This document shows positions 1 through 6,981 of a stretch of 6,981 nt of DNA, piece after piece. This DNA comes from Flavobacteriales bacterium (GTDB taxonomy: Bacteria; Bacteroidota; Bacteroidia; Flavobacteriales_D; Sanyastnellaceae). The stretch spans positions 1 to 6,981 of the forward strand of contig JANRAA010000001.1 of NCBI GenBank assembly GCA_030728235.1, in the 5' to 3' direction. Below the pieces are notes generated by a model that saw only the letters and a list, made by a program, of their open reading frames with translations, searched no databases and was not told the origin of the DNA. Both the position numbers and the translations under genes were made by a program. Position 1 is the stretch's first letter; every line of letters begins with the position of its first letter.

Positions 1-3000
1 GTCGTAGTCAGCTAAGAAACCAATAAAGTCGATATTCAAACCGATTGCTAGCGGCAAAAGTCCCAAAACGGTGGTGATTGCTGTGAGTAGAACCGGACGC
101 AAACGTGTTTTTCCACCTTGTATAATGGCAACCACTACTTCGTTGAAAGGCAGTTGCTCATTTTCTGCCAATCCGAGTTCTGCTTTTCGGCGATCGCGCA
201 ACAAATTGGTGAAGTCGATGAGTACGATGGCATTGTTCACCACAACCCCTGCAAGCGAGATGATACCAATCATGGTCATCAAAATCACGAAATCCATTTG
301 GAAGATCACCAATCCGAGAAGTACACCGATCAAACTAAAGAATACAGAGAAACCAATAATGAACGGCGTCGATATCGAGTTAAACTGTGCCACGATGATC
401 AAAATAATCATGAACAGCGCCACAAGCAACGCCATGATCAAGAAATTGAAGTTCTCTTGCTGCTCTTCTTGTTGTCCGGTAAATGCCCACTTTACACTTT
501 CGGGTAATTCATAAGCACTCAGGTCTTTGGTTATGGACGTTACAATTTCGTTGGCATTGTAGCCTTCGAGCACGTTTGATTGGATGGTGATGACGCGATC
601 CAAATCTTTCCGCTTCACAGCGCTAAACGTATTTGTCTTTTCGTACGTCGCAACCGATGATATAGGAACTTGTTTGATTCTTCCTGTGCTTTGATCGCGG
701 AAGGTGATCTTTTGGTTCATCAATGCATCGGCATTGTTGCGGTATTCTTCAGAGAAGCGAATGTTGATCGGATAGTCATCTTCACCGTCTTTGTAAGTGC
801 TGATTTCACGGCCAAAGAGAGCGGTGCGAATGGCGTCACCCACTTGTGCAGTCGACAAACCAAATCTGCGCGCTTTTTCGCGGTCAATGTTGATTGGCAT
901 TTCGGGCTTGTTCTTATTGACATCGAGCTTTAGCTCTTCGATACCAGCGATGCGACGATCGTCGATAAACCTCTTGATTTCTAGAGCGTAGTGCATCAAG
1001 GTGTCGTAATCTTCAGACTTTACCTCAATATTGATAGGAGGGCCTTGCGGCGGTCCGCTTTCATTCTTTGTGACCTTGATTTCTGCTTCAGGGTAGTTGC
1101 GAAGCTCATCGCGCACCGCATTTAAGACATCGTTGGTACTAAAACCTTTGCGGTCTTGGAATTTTACGAACGACACCGTAATACGTGCTTTGTTGGGAGT
1201 GTTCCCCAACTGCGGACCCTCATTTGGATCGCTGGTACCAGCACCAACCTGTCCGATAACGGAGTTCACCAAGAAGCTTTCCATTTCTCCAGTGATAGGG
1301 TTTGGAGATTTGAATTGATCGCCGCTAATGACCTTGATCACACGTTGTTCAATTTCTTCAGCCACTTTGTTGGTTGATTCGATATCGGTGCCAATGGGTT
1401 TTTCGATGAAGATGTTGAGGTATTGCGGCTCATTGGCAGGGAAGAACTCTACTTTTGGAGTGAATAATCCCATTAAGATGATCGCCACTACAAACAGTCC
1501 GGCAGTTCCAAAAAAGAACTTCCATGGGTTGCGTCCACGCAGTGCCATCATCAGAAACCGTTCGTAGAAGTTCTCTAGACGAGGGAGGGTGTTGTTTTGA
1601 AACTTGATGGATGCAGGAGTGAGGACGTAATGATTGAGTAGGGTAATCAATCCTGAGATGAGTAAGATGTTCCCGAAAACACGGGCACCGCCGGGTTCAG
1701 AACCAAGCGATAAAAGGACAAACAACAAACCTACACCGATAAGCACGGCGCCAATGGTATTTGTCCGCTTGTGGTCTCCTTGCTCTTGTCCGAGCTTCAT
1801 AAACATCGCCGTAAACACCGGGTTTATAACCAACGCAACAAAAAGCGAAGAGCTCAAAACGATAATCAATGTTATGGGCAGATACTTCATGAATTCACCC
1901 ATCAAACCTGGCCAAATCATGAGGGGAATGAAGGCCGCCAAAGTCGTCGCTGTTGAAGCGATGATCGGCCATGCAACTTCACCAACTCCATATTTCGAGG
2001 CTTCGATGGCATTCATGCCCTTTTCTTCCATCAGTCGATATATGTTCTCGATGACCACAATACCATTGTCTACCAGCATTCCGAGAGCGAGTACCAGCGA
2101 GAAAAGCACCATGATGTTGAACGTGATTCCCATCGAATAGAGAATCATAAACGAGGTAAACATCGACAAAGGAATCGCGATACCCACGAATAGGGCGTTT
2201 CGCAAACCGAGGAAGAACAGCAAAACACCAACAACGAGGATCACCCCAAAGATGATACTGTTTTGAAGCTCATCCACTTGCGATCTTGTTTGGTCACTTT
2301 GGTCGCTGGTGATCGAGATGATCAAATTTTCTGGAAGGTCGTTTTTCTTCGCGTCTTCGAGAATCGCGTTGATTTTATCTGCTGCAATGATGAGGTTTTC
2401 ACCTGAACGCTTGATGATATCGAGTGAGACTACCGGTTTGAGGTATTCTCGGGCGTAGCTTTCTTTGTCTTTCTCGATGAATTTTACATCCGCGATATCG
2501 CGCAAATAGACAATGTTGAGCTTTTCATTTTTAACGATGATATTCCCAAAATCGTTGATGGAGTTGAATTCTCCCACCACTTGAATCGACCGACGGAAGT
2601 TGTCTACCAAGAGGTCGCCCCCCGAGATCGTCATGTTTTCTGAACTTATCGCTCCAGCTATATCGTTGAAGCTGATGTCCATCGACTCGGCCTTTAGGTA
2701 GTCGACTTCGATTTCAACCTCTTTATCCATAACCCCCCGAATATCCACCTTCGTGATTTCTGGCAAGTCTTCAATGCGATCTTCGAGTAATTCAGCGAAA
2801 TCCTTTAGATCGTCGAGGCTATAATCTCCAGAAAGGTTCACGTTCATCACCGGTATCAGCTCCGAGAAGTTCATTTCAAAGACATTCGGGTCTGCCGGTA
2901 AGTCGTCGGGGAACTCCGGGTCGGCCATGGCGATATCAACCTTGTCTTTCACCTTTCTGAGTGCCTCATCAGGCGTAACAGAGAAGTCGAATTCGACATT

Positions 3001-3321
3001 GATAGCAGAATATCCTTGCTGGGATGTAGAAGTAATTTTATCGATACCCGTGATCGCATTGATTTCTTTTTCTAGCGGACGAGTGATTAGTTTTTCGATG
3101 TCGGTAGGACTGTTACCAGGGTATGCTGTACCGATGTAGATTTGCGGGACAACCACTTCTGGGAAGCTTTCCTTCGGAACAGTAATGTATGAGTAAATAC
3201 CTGCGACAAGGATAATGAAAGTGATGACCAAAACCGTTGTTCGGTTCATGATCGAGGCAGAAGACAGGCCGAATTCCTTCAGCTTTTCGCTATCTGCAGG
3301 TTCTTTTTGAACGTCTTGCAT
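1..3321 (-). CDS. RND-family efflux transporter, inner-membrane pump (C-terminus beyond left edge)
   Basis: Proton-driven inner-membrane pump of an AcrB-like tripartite efflux system, expected to work as a trimer with the adaptor and channel encoded upstream. The frame is open from ATG at 3321 to base 1 (1107 residues). A short cytoplasmic N-terminus leads to TM1 (about 28-47), then a porter half (about 50-355), TM2-TM6 (about 355-508), TM7 (about 602-620), a second porter half (about 622-955) and TM8-TM11 (from about 960). TM4 carries GMLVDNGIVVIEN (D418, N419). TM10 carries VVVNNAIVLIDF (N1029). The conserved TRLRPVLLTAITTVLGLLPLAIG is at about 1072-1094. The metal-pump DAAIV-type TM4 motif is absent, so organic or amphiphilic substrates are likelier than metal ions, but the actual substrate cannot be read. 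TM12 and the tail, perhaps 60-90 residues, lie outside the window. It starts 32 bases after the adaptor stop, with an A-rich gap and no Shine-Dalgarno. Two extra hydrophobic segments lie at about 522-562. Confidence 0.96.
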   Translation of the reverse strand, partial: MQDVQKEPADSEKLKEFGLSSASIMNRTTVLVITFIILVAGIYSYITVPKESFPEVVVPQIYIGTAYPGNSPTDIEKLITRPLEKEINAITGIDKITSTSQQGYSAINVEFDFSVTPDEALRKVKDKVDIAMADPEFPDDLPADPNVFEMNFSELIPVMNVNLSGDYSLDDLKDFAELLEDRIEDLPEITKVDIRGVMDKEVEIEVDYLKAESMDISFNDIAGAISSENMTISGGDLLVDNFRRSIQVVGEFNSINDFGNIIVKNEKLNIVYLRDIADVKFIEKDKESYAREYLKPVVSLDIIKRSGENLIIAADKINAILEDAKKNDLPENLIISITSDQSDQTRSQVDELQNSIIFGVILVVGVLLFFLGLRNALFVGIAIPLSMFTSFMILYSMGITFNIMVLFSLVLALGMLVDNGIVVIENIYRLMEEKGMNAIEASKYGVGEVAWPIIASTATTLAAFIPLMIWPGLMGEFMKYLPITLIIVLSSSLFVALVINPVFTAMFMKLGQEQGDHKRTNTIGAVLIGVGLLFVLLSLGSEPGGARVFGNILLISGLITLLNHYVLTPASIKFQNNTLPRLENFYERFLMMALRGRNPWKFFFGTAGLFVVAIILMGLFTPKVEFFPANEPQYLNIFIEKPIGTDIESTNKVAEEIEQRVIKVISGDQFKSPNPITGEMESFLVNSVIGQVGAGTSDPNEGPQLGNTPNKARITVSFVKFQDRKGFSTNDVLNAVRDELRNYPEAEIKVTKNESGPPQGPPINIEVKSEDYDTLMHYALEIKRFIDDRRIAGIEELKLDVNKNKPEMPINIDREKARRFGLSTAQVGDAIRTALFGREISTYKDGEDDYPINIRFSEEYRNNADALMNQKITFRDQSTGRIKQVPISSVATYEKTNTFSAVKRKDLDRVITIQSNVLEGYNANEIVTSITKDLSAYELPESVKWAFTGQQEEQQENFNFLIMALLVALFMIILIIVAQFNSISTPFIIGFSVFFSLIGVLLGLVIFQMDFVILMTMIGIISLAGVVVNNAIVLIDFTNLLRDRRKAELGLAENEQLPFNEVVVAIIQGGKTRLRPVLLTAITTVLGLLPLAIGLNIDFIGFLADYD

Positions 3322-3353
3322 GATTTTATTGCTTTATCGGTTTTCGCGACCTG

Positions 3354-4505
3354 TTAGTTGATTGCTGTTTGGTTCTGCCCAGAAAAAACATCGACCTCTT
3401 GTCCGTCAATTACCCGACGAGCCCCTTTGTCGACGATTAGATCACCAGCTGCGATACCGCTTGTTACCAGTGTATTGTCACCTGAAGAAGCGCCAGTGGT
3501 GATGATTTGTTTTCTCACCTTGTAGTTGGCGCCTGATTTATCGAGGACAAATACAAACTCGCTTCCCTTTGTGTCTTGTTGAATCAACGAGTTAGGAACC
3601 GTGATGACGCTATCGAGCACCGTGTCGTATATGCGCAGTGCGCAATACATATTCGGACGAAGTTTATCGGTCTCTGCGAGTTTTACACCAATTTCGAAAG
3701 ATCTGTTTTCAGGGTTGATGAAACGCCCCACGCGAGATATTACCGCGTCTACCGTGTCGATACCCGGAATGACCACTTCTGTGCGCATGTTTTCTTTTAC
3801 TACCGGCAAGTAGCTTTCGCTGACATTGGCCGTAACGTACATATTGTCGAGGCTAACGATGCGAGCCACCGGCATCATCGGACTAGCGATTTCGCCCAGT
3901 TTCGGCGTGATTTTATCGACGATACCAGCGAACGGCGCTTTTACCACACCCAAAGATGCTTGGCTGCGCAGAGTAGAAAGCGTTTTTTCGAGACGTTCCT
4001 TATTCGTTTTTGCCTCTAAGTATTGCACTTCAGAGCCGATGTTTTGTTTCCACAGACGCTCTTGACGTTCGAAGACATCTTTTGCGAGCGTGTATTGTGT
4101 TTCTACTTCAGCAATGTTTTTCTGAACGAGGTCGGTATCAAGCGTCATAATCGTTTGACCCTTTTGAACCGCTTGACCTTCAGACACGAGAATGTTCAAC
4201 ACAATCCCTTGTGTTTCAGGATATACCTGCGCATTCCGGTCGGTTTCTATGTTTCCTTGAACCGTGAAATAGTGTTCAAAATTTGAGGTAGCGGCAACCA
4301 GACTGGTTACTTGAAGCAGACTAAAATTCTCATCGAGACGAGCAATTTCTACTTCGATTGAAAGAAGTTCAGAGCTAGCAGAGGCCACCACATTTTTTAA
4401 TGAGTCGCGACGCTCTTTCAAAAGAGTAAGCGATTCATTCGTTTCTGGAGCAGCGCAAGCAAGCAGAAAGAGAGAAGCCGCAAAAGGTAAAATGATGTTT
4501 TTCAT
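3354..4505 (-). CDS. RND efflux periplasmic adaptor (membrane fusion protein, HlyD/AcrA-like lipoprotein)
   Basis: Periplasmic adaptor that joins the RND pump to the outer membrane channel. The 383-residue protein begins with a lipoprotein signal: Lys2, a hydrophobic run, then LLAC with the lipidated Cys at 17, so it is probably lipid-anchored. Residues about 26-62 look like a short coiled coil placed before the core, which is unlike E. coli AcrA. The core follows the usual nested order: beta/lipoyl half 1 (about 93-123, ETQGIVLNILVSEGQAVQKG), a helical hairpin (about 124-183), lipoyl half 2 (about 187-218, KAPFAGIVDKITPKLGE), a beta-barrel (about 220-295, with LRPNMYCALRI) and a membrane-proximal domain (about 298-374). 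ATG at 4505 is chosen because it directly precedes the signal peptide. It lies 26 bases after the channel stop and 32 before the pump start, without a Shine-Dalgarno, so it is probably co-transcribed. Family call is firm; the substrate is unknown. Confidence 0.96.
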   Translation of the reverse strand: MKNIILPFAASLFLLACAAPETNESLTLLKERRDSLKNVVASASSELLSIEVEIARLDENFSLLQVTSLVAATSNFEHYFTVQGNIETDRNAQVYPETQGIVLNILVSEGQAVQKGQTIMTLDTDLVQKNIAEVETQYTLAKDVFERQERLWKQNIGSEVQYLEAKTNKERLEKTLSTLRSQASLGVVKAPFAGIVDKITPKLGEIASPMMPVARIVSLDNMYVTANVSESYLPVVKENMRTEVVIPGIDTVDAVISRVGRFINPENRSFEIGVKLAETDKLRPNMYCALRIYDTVLDSVITVPNSLIQQDTKGSEFVFVLDKSGANYKVRKQIITTGASSGDNTLVTSGIAAGDLIVDKGARRVIDGQEVDVFSGQNQTAIN

Positions 4506-4531
4506 GGTATATGAAGTGTTTTGGGAGTCGG

Positions 4532-5938
4532 TTAAAAGTTGCTCAACGCCAGTTTCAGACGGGCGCCTGCATTTAGTAATTGAAGCGTAGAGTTGATATA
4601 ATTGCCTTGAGCAAGGAGCAATTGATTTTGTGTTTGCGAAAGGTCAAAGCTCGATGCAAGTCCCTCGTTGTACTTAATTTGCGTCTTGTTGAAGATTTTT
4701 TCAGCAAGGGCGAGGCTTTCACTTTGGAGTTCGCGTTGGCGCGAGGCATTTTCGTATTCCAGCTTTGCTGATGCATACTCCAGTTCTGCGCCGGTGGCAA
4801 TCTGTTCCAAGGCCGCTTCAGCTCTTTCCAAATCGATTTTCGCTTTTTGGATGCGTTGATATCCCATTGTGCTTCCGAAAATTGGAATCGACATTTGGAC
4901 ACCCCACAATTGGGTTGGATACCACTTTTTATTGAAGTCGAAAAAGTCAAAACCGAAACGTTGAGCGTTGCGCTGGTAGGTATAAAAAGCACCAATCGAC
5001 GGCAAAGCTTTTGCTTTTTGATTCTTAACACCCAATTCAGCCAAGTCAACATATTTGCTTTGCACGCGGAAGTCGTAATTCTGTTGCAAGTTGAAAGGCA
5101 TTGATAGCAGAGAAGCACCAACGGTTACGCTTGCTAGCGATTCGACAGAATCAGACAGTTCCAATTCAGCGTTGAGAGGAAGACCGATTTGAAACTTCAG
5201 CATCGACATTGCCAGGTTGGCCTGTTGCGATGCGTATTGGATTCGGGATTCCAGGTCGCGCATGCTCAATGAGAGTTGGTCGACATCCATTTCTTCCATA
5301 AAACCCTCATCGTACATCGCCTCTGTCTCTACTAGACTACGGCGCAGTATTTCAATGCTTTTATTGAGGACCTTGACATTTTCTTGAGCGATGAGAACAC
5401 TGTGGTAGGCCTGAGCAACAGCCGCCTTGGTTGACGACTCAGAGCGAGTTATGTTCTCTTGCATGGCGGCGGCGTAGGCTTTTGATGCTTGGACACCGAC
5501 GAAATAGGAACCATCGAAAAGCAATTGAGAAGCTGATATTCCGGCGGTTGCTGTTTGATCAGCACCAAACTGAAACTCGCTTATTGCATTTGGATCTGTT
5601 TCAGGAGCGTTGAGAGGCACACCCGTTTCCTGCGACACACCGCCGAGAAACTGAGTGAGGTAAGTAGGGAAACCAAAGACATCACCCTGTGCAACCTGCG
5701 TAGGAATATCGATGAAGTTATTGTACTCCAACGACCCATTTATTTGGGGCAGTCCGATGGTCAGTGTTTCTTTTACTTCGCGTTCGGCCATTGCAGCGTC
5801 GAGACGTGCATTTTTCACTGCAAAGGCATGATCTACCGCATACTTTTGCGCTTCGGCCAGCGACATTGTTGTTTGAGCAGACACGCCTGATATGAAGATC
5901 AGGGTCAGCAGCAGACAGAAGGTCAACTTGGTTTTCAT
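4532..5938 (-). CDS. TolC-family outer membrane efflux protein
   Basis: Outer membrane channel of the tripartite pump, expected to form a trimeric beta-barrel with a long periplasmic alpha-helical tunnel. The 468-residue protein has a Sec signal peptide (Lys2/Lys4, hydrophobic 6-17, probable cleavage after VSA at 21). Two OEP repeats follow, at about 25-255 and 285-468. Matching segments in the two halves show the internal duplication: MYDEGFMEEMDVDQ near 208-221 and KYNEGLASSFDLSQ near 422-435, each followed by a long amphipathic helix. The region about 72-128 is a longer, Gly/Pro/Thr-rich stretch that probably forms a surface-exposed barrel loop, and the second barrel hairpin is near 313-356 (aromatic-rich, GAFYTYQRN to SIPIFG). 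The last residue is Phe. ATG at 5938 overlaps the regulator stop in an ATGA, which fits translational coupling, and no Shine-Dalgarno is needed to explain its start. Length is normal for the family. Confidence 0.96.
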   Translation of the reverse strand: MKTKLTFCLLLTLIFISGVSAQTTMSLAEAQKYAVDHAFAVKNARLDAAMAEREVKETLTIGLPQINGSLEYNNFIDIPTQVAQGDVFGFPTYLTQFLGGVSQETGVPLNAPETDPNAISEFQFGADQTATAGISASQLLFDGSYFVGVQASKAYAAAMQENITRSESSTKAAVAQAYHSVLIAQENVKVLNKSIEILRRSLVETEAMYDEGFMEEMDVDQLSLSMRDLESRIQYASQQANLAMSMLKFQIGLPLNAELELSDSVESLASVTVGASLLSMPFNLQQNYDFRVQSKYVDLAELGVKNQKAKALPSIGAFYTYQRNAQRFGFDFFDFNKKWYPTQLWGVQMSIPIFGSTMGYQRIQKAKIDLERAEAALEQIATGAELEYASAKLEYENASRQRELQSESLALAEKIFNKTQIKYNEGLASSFDLSQTQNQLLLAQGNYINSTLQLLNAGARLKLALSNF

Positions 5939-6570
5939 TTGATTTGGTTGGTATTGGCGTATTTTTCGTTTTTTACTTTTTCGATGAGGTATTGAATGCC
6001 TTTCTCACTCGCGATACCGCGGATGTGATAGCGGAACATTTCTAAGTAGATCACGTGAAAAGGATGCGCTCCTTCTTGTGTGATGAACTGCGTGAAAATG
6101 GCGTTTATTGACGACACATAGAGGTTAGCGATGATGTCGGTATCCAAATCGTCACGGTAGAAACCCTCTTTGATTCCCTTTTCCATATTGCTTTTCATCG
6201 TCTGAAACACCATGCCGTGTCGGTTGCATTCCATTTCACGCATAAGTTCTGGGTGGTACTTCGTGATGTCGTAAGCCACTGAAGGATTCAAGTCTTTTAT
6301 CATGTTGATGACCATGCGCATCACTTCGAATGCCTCGTCGATGGCATTTAGATTCCGCTGATGAATGGCTTGTATGGCTTTGTCTTCGACCTCACAATGG
6401 TGATTCATGGCCCTGCGAACCAGGTCTTCTTTGTCTGATACAAATTTGTACAGCGTCTTCTTACTCATCCCCAGGTGGCGAGCTACGTCATCCATGTTGA
6501 CACTTTTTACCCCGTACTTCATGAAAAGAGCGGTGGCGTCGGCGATGATTTTTTCTAGCTTTTCTTCCAT
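5935..6570 (-). CDS. TetR-family transcriptional regulator, likely repressor of the efflux operon
   Basis: DNA-binding regulator, 211 residues from ATG at 6570. The N-terminal TetR domain covers about 5-55, with the helix-turn-helix at about 25-44 (DDVARHLGMSKKTLYKFV) followed by the typical SDKEDLV. The remaining all-helical part (about 60-205) should be the ligand-binding and dimerisation domain, which is divergent in this family and does not reveal the inducer. The frame stays open up to 6678, but that 36-residue extension is Phe/Val/Thr-rich, starts inside the terminator hairpin of the neighbouring gene and would place the promoter within coding sequence. MEEKLEKII at 6570 is the normal start of such proteins. 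It is the first gene of the operon and overlaps the channel gene by four bases (ATGA), so it is made from the same transcript as the pump. Repression is inferred from family and position; the sequence does not prove it. Confidence 0.94.
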   Translation of the reverse strand: MEEKLEKIIADATALFMKYGVKSVNMDDVARHLGMSKKTLYKFVSDKEDLVRRAMNHHCEVEDKAIQAIHQRNLNAIDEAFEVMRMVINMIKDLNPSVAYDITKYHPELMREMECNRHGMVFQTMKSNMEKGIKEGFYRDDLDTDIIANLYVSSINAIFTQFITQEGAHPFHVIYLEMFRYHIRGIASEKGIQYLIEKVKNEKYANTNQIK

Positions 6571-6575
6571 GGCGG

Positions 6576-6609
6576 CAAAGGTAAACACAAAAACGAACAC
6601 GGAAACAAA
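6576..6609 (-). promoter_or_regulatory. Putative Bacteroidota-type promoter for the tetR-efflux operon
   Basis: Read on the minus strand, TACCTTTG (6576-6583) matches the Bacteroidota -7 consensus TAnnTTTG exactly. A TTTG (6606-6609) lies upstream with 22 bases between its TTG part and the -7 element, within the 17-23 spacing known for Flavobacterium promoters. The -7 element ends only five bases before the regulator's ATG, so transcription would begin at or next to the start codon and the mRNA would be leaderless or nearly so. This is a consensus match by eye in AT-rich DNA, and a start site further upstream remains possible. Confidence 0.5.
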
Positions 6610-6630
6610 AAAAGTGTAAAATGTTTCCGT
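6599..6630. promoter_or_regulatory. Candidate operator: 8-bp perfect inverted repeat before tetR
   Basis: ACGGAAAC (6599-6606) and GTTTCCGT (6623-6630) form a perfect inverted repeat with a 16-base AT-rich spacer, centred at 6614.5, about 45 bases upstream of the regulator's start. The left arm overlaps the likely -33 element, so a bound dimer would block RNA polymerase. TetR proteins bind such dyads as dimers and often repress their own gene. The arm-to-arm spacing is wide for a single dimer (32 bp overall), so two dimers or a different core inside it are possible. Confidence 0.5.
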
Positions 6631-6660
6631 TGTGTAATTTGTATTCGAAGGAAGACAATA

Positions 6661-6709
6661 AACCCCGAACCAATCCACAAAACAGGGTGAGTGGATTAAA
6701 TTCGGGGTT
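6661..6709 (-). terminator. Probable intrinsic terminator of the phyH-like gene
   Basis: AACCCCGAA (6661-6669) pairs with TTCGGGGTT (6701-6709), and inside it AATCCAC (6672-6678) pairs with GTGGATT (6691-6697). The two stems are separated by a 2x3 internal bulge and closed by a 12-base loop, giving 16 perfect pairs. It sits 31 bases downstream of the PhyH-like stop in the minus-strand direction and is followed there by a moderately T-rich tail (TATTGTCTTCCTTC). No T-run follows it on the plus strand, so the minus-strand orientation is preferred. It separates the PhyH-like transcript from the efflux operon promoter. Confidence 0.75.
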
Positions 6710-6740
6710 GAATGAACTTAGGAAAGACGAAAAACGGCAT

Positions 6741-6981
6741 TTATCCGCCGAAAGGTTGTGGTTTTAGAGCAGGACGTTGTGAATTTTCGTGGTAGCAGAT
6801 AGCATTTGACGCGATGTAGTGGCAGACCATGCTTTTGCGTGTCTTTGACGGATCGATGAGCTTGCTTCCGCCGTGCAGGAGGTTGGCGTGCCACAGCAGG
6901 ATGTCGCCTTTTTTCGGCAGATGTTTCACTTCTTTCAGTTTGCGCATTGCGATTTGCGATTTGATTTTTTCTTCATAATCA
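6741..6981 (-). CDS. Phytanoyl-CoA dioxygenase (PhyH) family protein, C-terminal part
   Basis: C-terminal end, about 79 residues, of a non-haem Fe(II)/2-oxoglutarate oxygenase; the N-terminus lies beyond the right edge. The visible part reads KKGDILLWHANLLHGGS, then DPSKTRKSMVCHY, and ends with PALKPQPFGG. The His of LLHGG (codon 6873-6875) fits the distal iron ligand of the 2-His-1-carboxylate triad. The Arg of TRKS, 12 residues later (codon 6837-6839), fits the residue that binds the 2-oxoglutarate carboxylate. The HxD half of the triad must lie outside the window. A Met codon at 6947 lies within the continuing domain and is not the real start, because the frame stays open in matching sequence to the edge. 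The hairpin at 6661-6709 separates it from the efflux operon, so no functional link is implied. The substrate is unknown; this family acts on many small molecules besides phytanoyl-CoA. Confidence 0.85.
   Translation of the reverse strand, partial: DYEEKIKSQIAMRKLKEVKHLPKKGDILLWHANLLHGGSKLIDPSKTRKSMVCHYIASNAICYHENSQRPALKPQPFGG

Noticed and set aside
71..514. Plus-strand open frames of 147 and 129 codons near the left edge
   Set aside because: Both are antisense to the TM8-TM11 region of the pump, which is clearly coding on the minus strand.
1634..2140. Plus-strand open frame of 168 codons
   Set aside because: It lies entirely antisense to the RND pump gene, its translation (Met/Ser/Thr/Pro-rich) resembles no family I know, and the opposite strand encodes conserved TM4-TM6 pump motifs.
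3576..4019. Plus-strand open frame of 147 codons
   Set aside because: Antisense to the adaptor's barrel and lipoyl regions; the translation is rich in Arg/His/Phe, as expected of a reverse-complement shadow.
4573..5121. Minus-strand open frame of 182 codons in a second frame of the channel gene
   Set aside because: It overlaps the TolC-like second repeat out of frame, and its Cys/Arg/Ser-rich translation has no recognisable motif, while the main frame shows the family repeats.
6571..6678. A 36-residue N-terminal extension of the TetR regulator starting at 6678
   Set aside because: The extension is low-complexity (Phe/Val/Thr) and unlike TetR N-termini. It begins inside the terminator hairpin of the upstream gene and spans the likely promoter and operator. 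The start at 6570 gives a normal family length.
6710..6740. Short gap after the PhyH-like stop that might hold a small feature
   Set aside because: Only 31 bases between the stop and the hairpin; nothing beyond a normal 3' untranslated segment is visible.
1..6981. A novel defence, mobile or RNA-based system
   Set aside because: I saw no repeat arrays, tRNA- or rRNA-like segments, transposase or recombinase genes, or unexplained conserved structure. Nearly every base belongs to a recognisable efflux operon or to the PhyH-like gene.

Overview
This window looks like chromosomal DNA from a member of the Bacteroidota, probably Flavobacteriia-like. The evidence is the style of the proteins (a lipoprotein periplasmic adaptor with an N-terminal coiled coil, and a large RND pump of a type familiar from this phylum), the lack of Shine-Dalgarno sequences before every visible start, and a TTG / TAnnTTTG promoter of the Bacteroidota type. 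The assignment is inferred from sequence character, with no database comparison.

All supported genes lie on the minus strand, so transcription runs from right to left. At the right edge is the C-terminal end of a phytanoyl-CoA dioxygenase-like (PhyH) gene (6741-6981), followed by a strong two-part hairpin (6661-6709) that probably terminates it. Next is a compact promoter/operator region (about 6576-6630) and then a four-gene operon: a TetR-family regulator (5935-6570), a TolC-like outer membrane channel (4532-5938), a membrane fusion lipoprotein (3354-4505) and an RND inner-membrane pump (1-3321, C-terminus beyond the left edge).

Together the last three genes encode a complete tripartite efflux machine: a proton-driven RND pump, a periplasmic adaptor and an outer membrane duct. 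The regulator overlaps the channel gene by ATGA, and the other junctions are 26 and 32 bases, so one transcript probably carries all four. An 8-bp perfect inverted repeat over the likely -33 element is a good candidate for the regulator's own operator, which would make the whole pump autoregulated.

The window is an ordinary and well-organised efflux operon. I found no sign of a new biological system. The points worth a second look are the operator/promoter layout with a possibly leaderless regulator mRNA, two extra hydrophobic helices in the middle of the RND pump, and changes at proton-relay positions. No gene-free stretch exceeds 300 bases. The plus strand holds only open frames that mirror the real genes.
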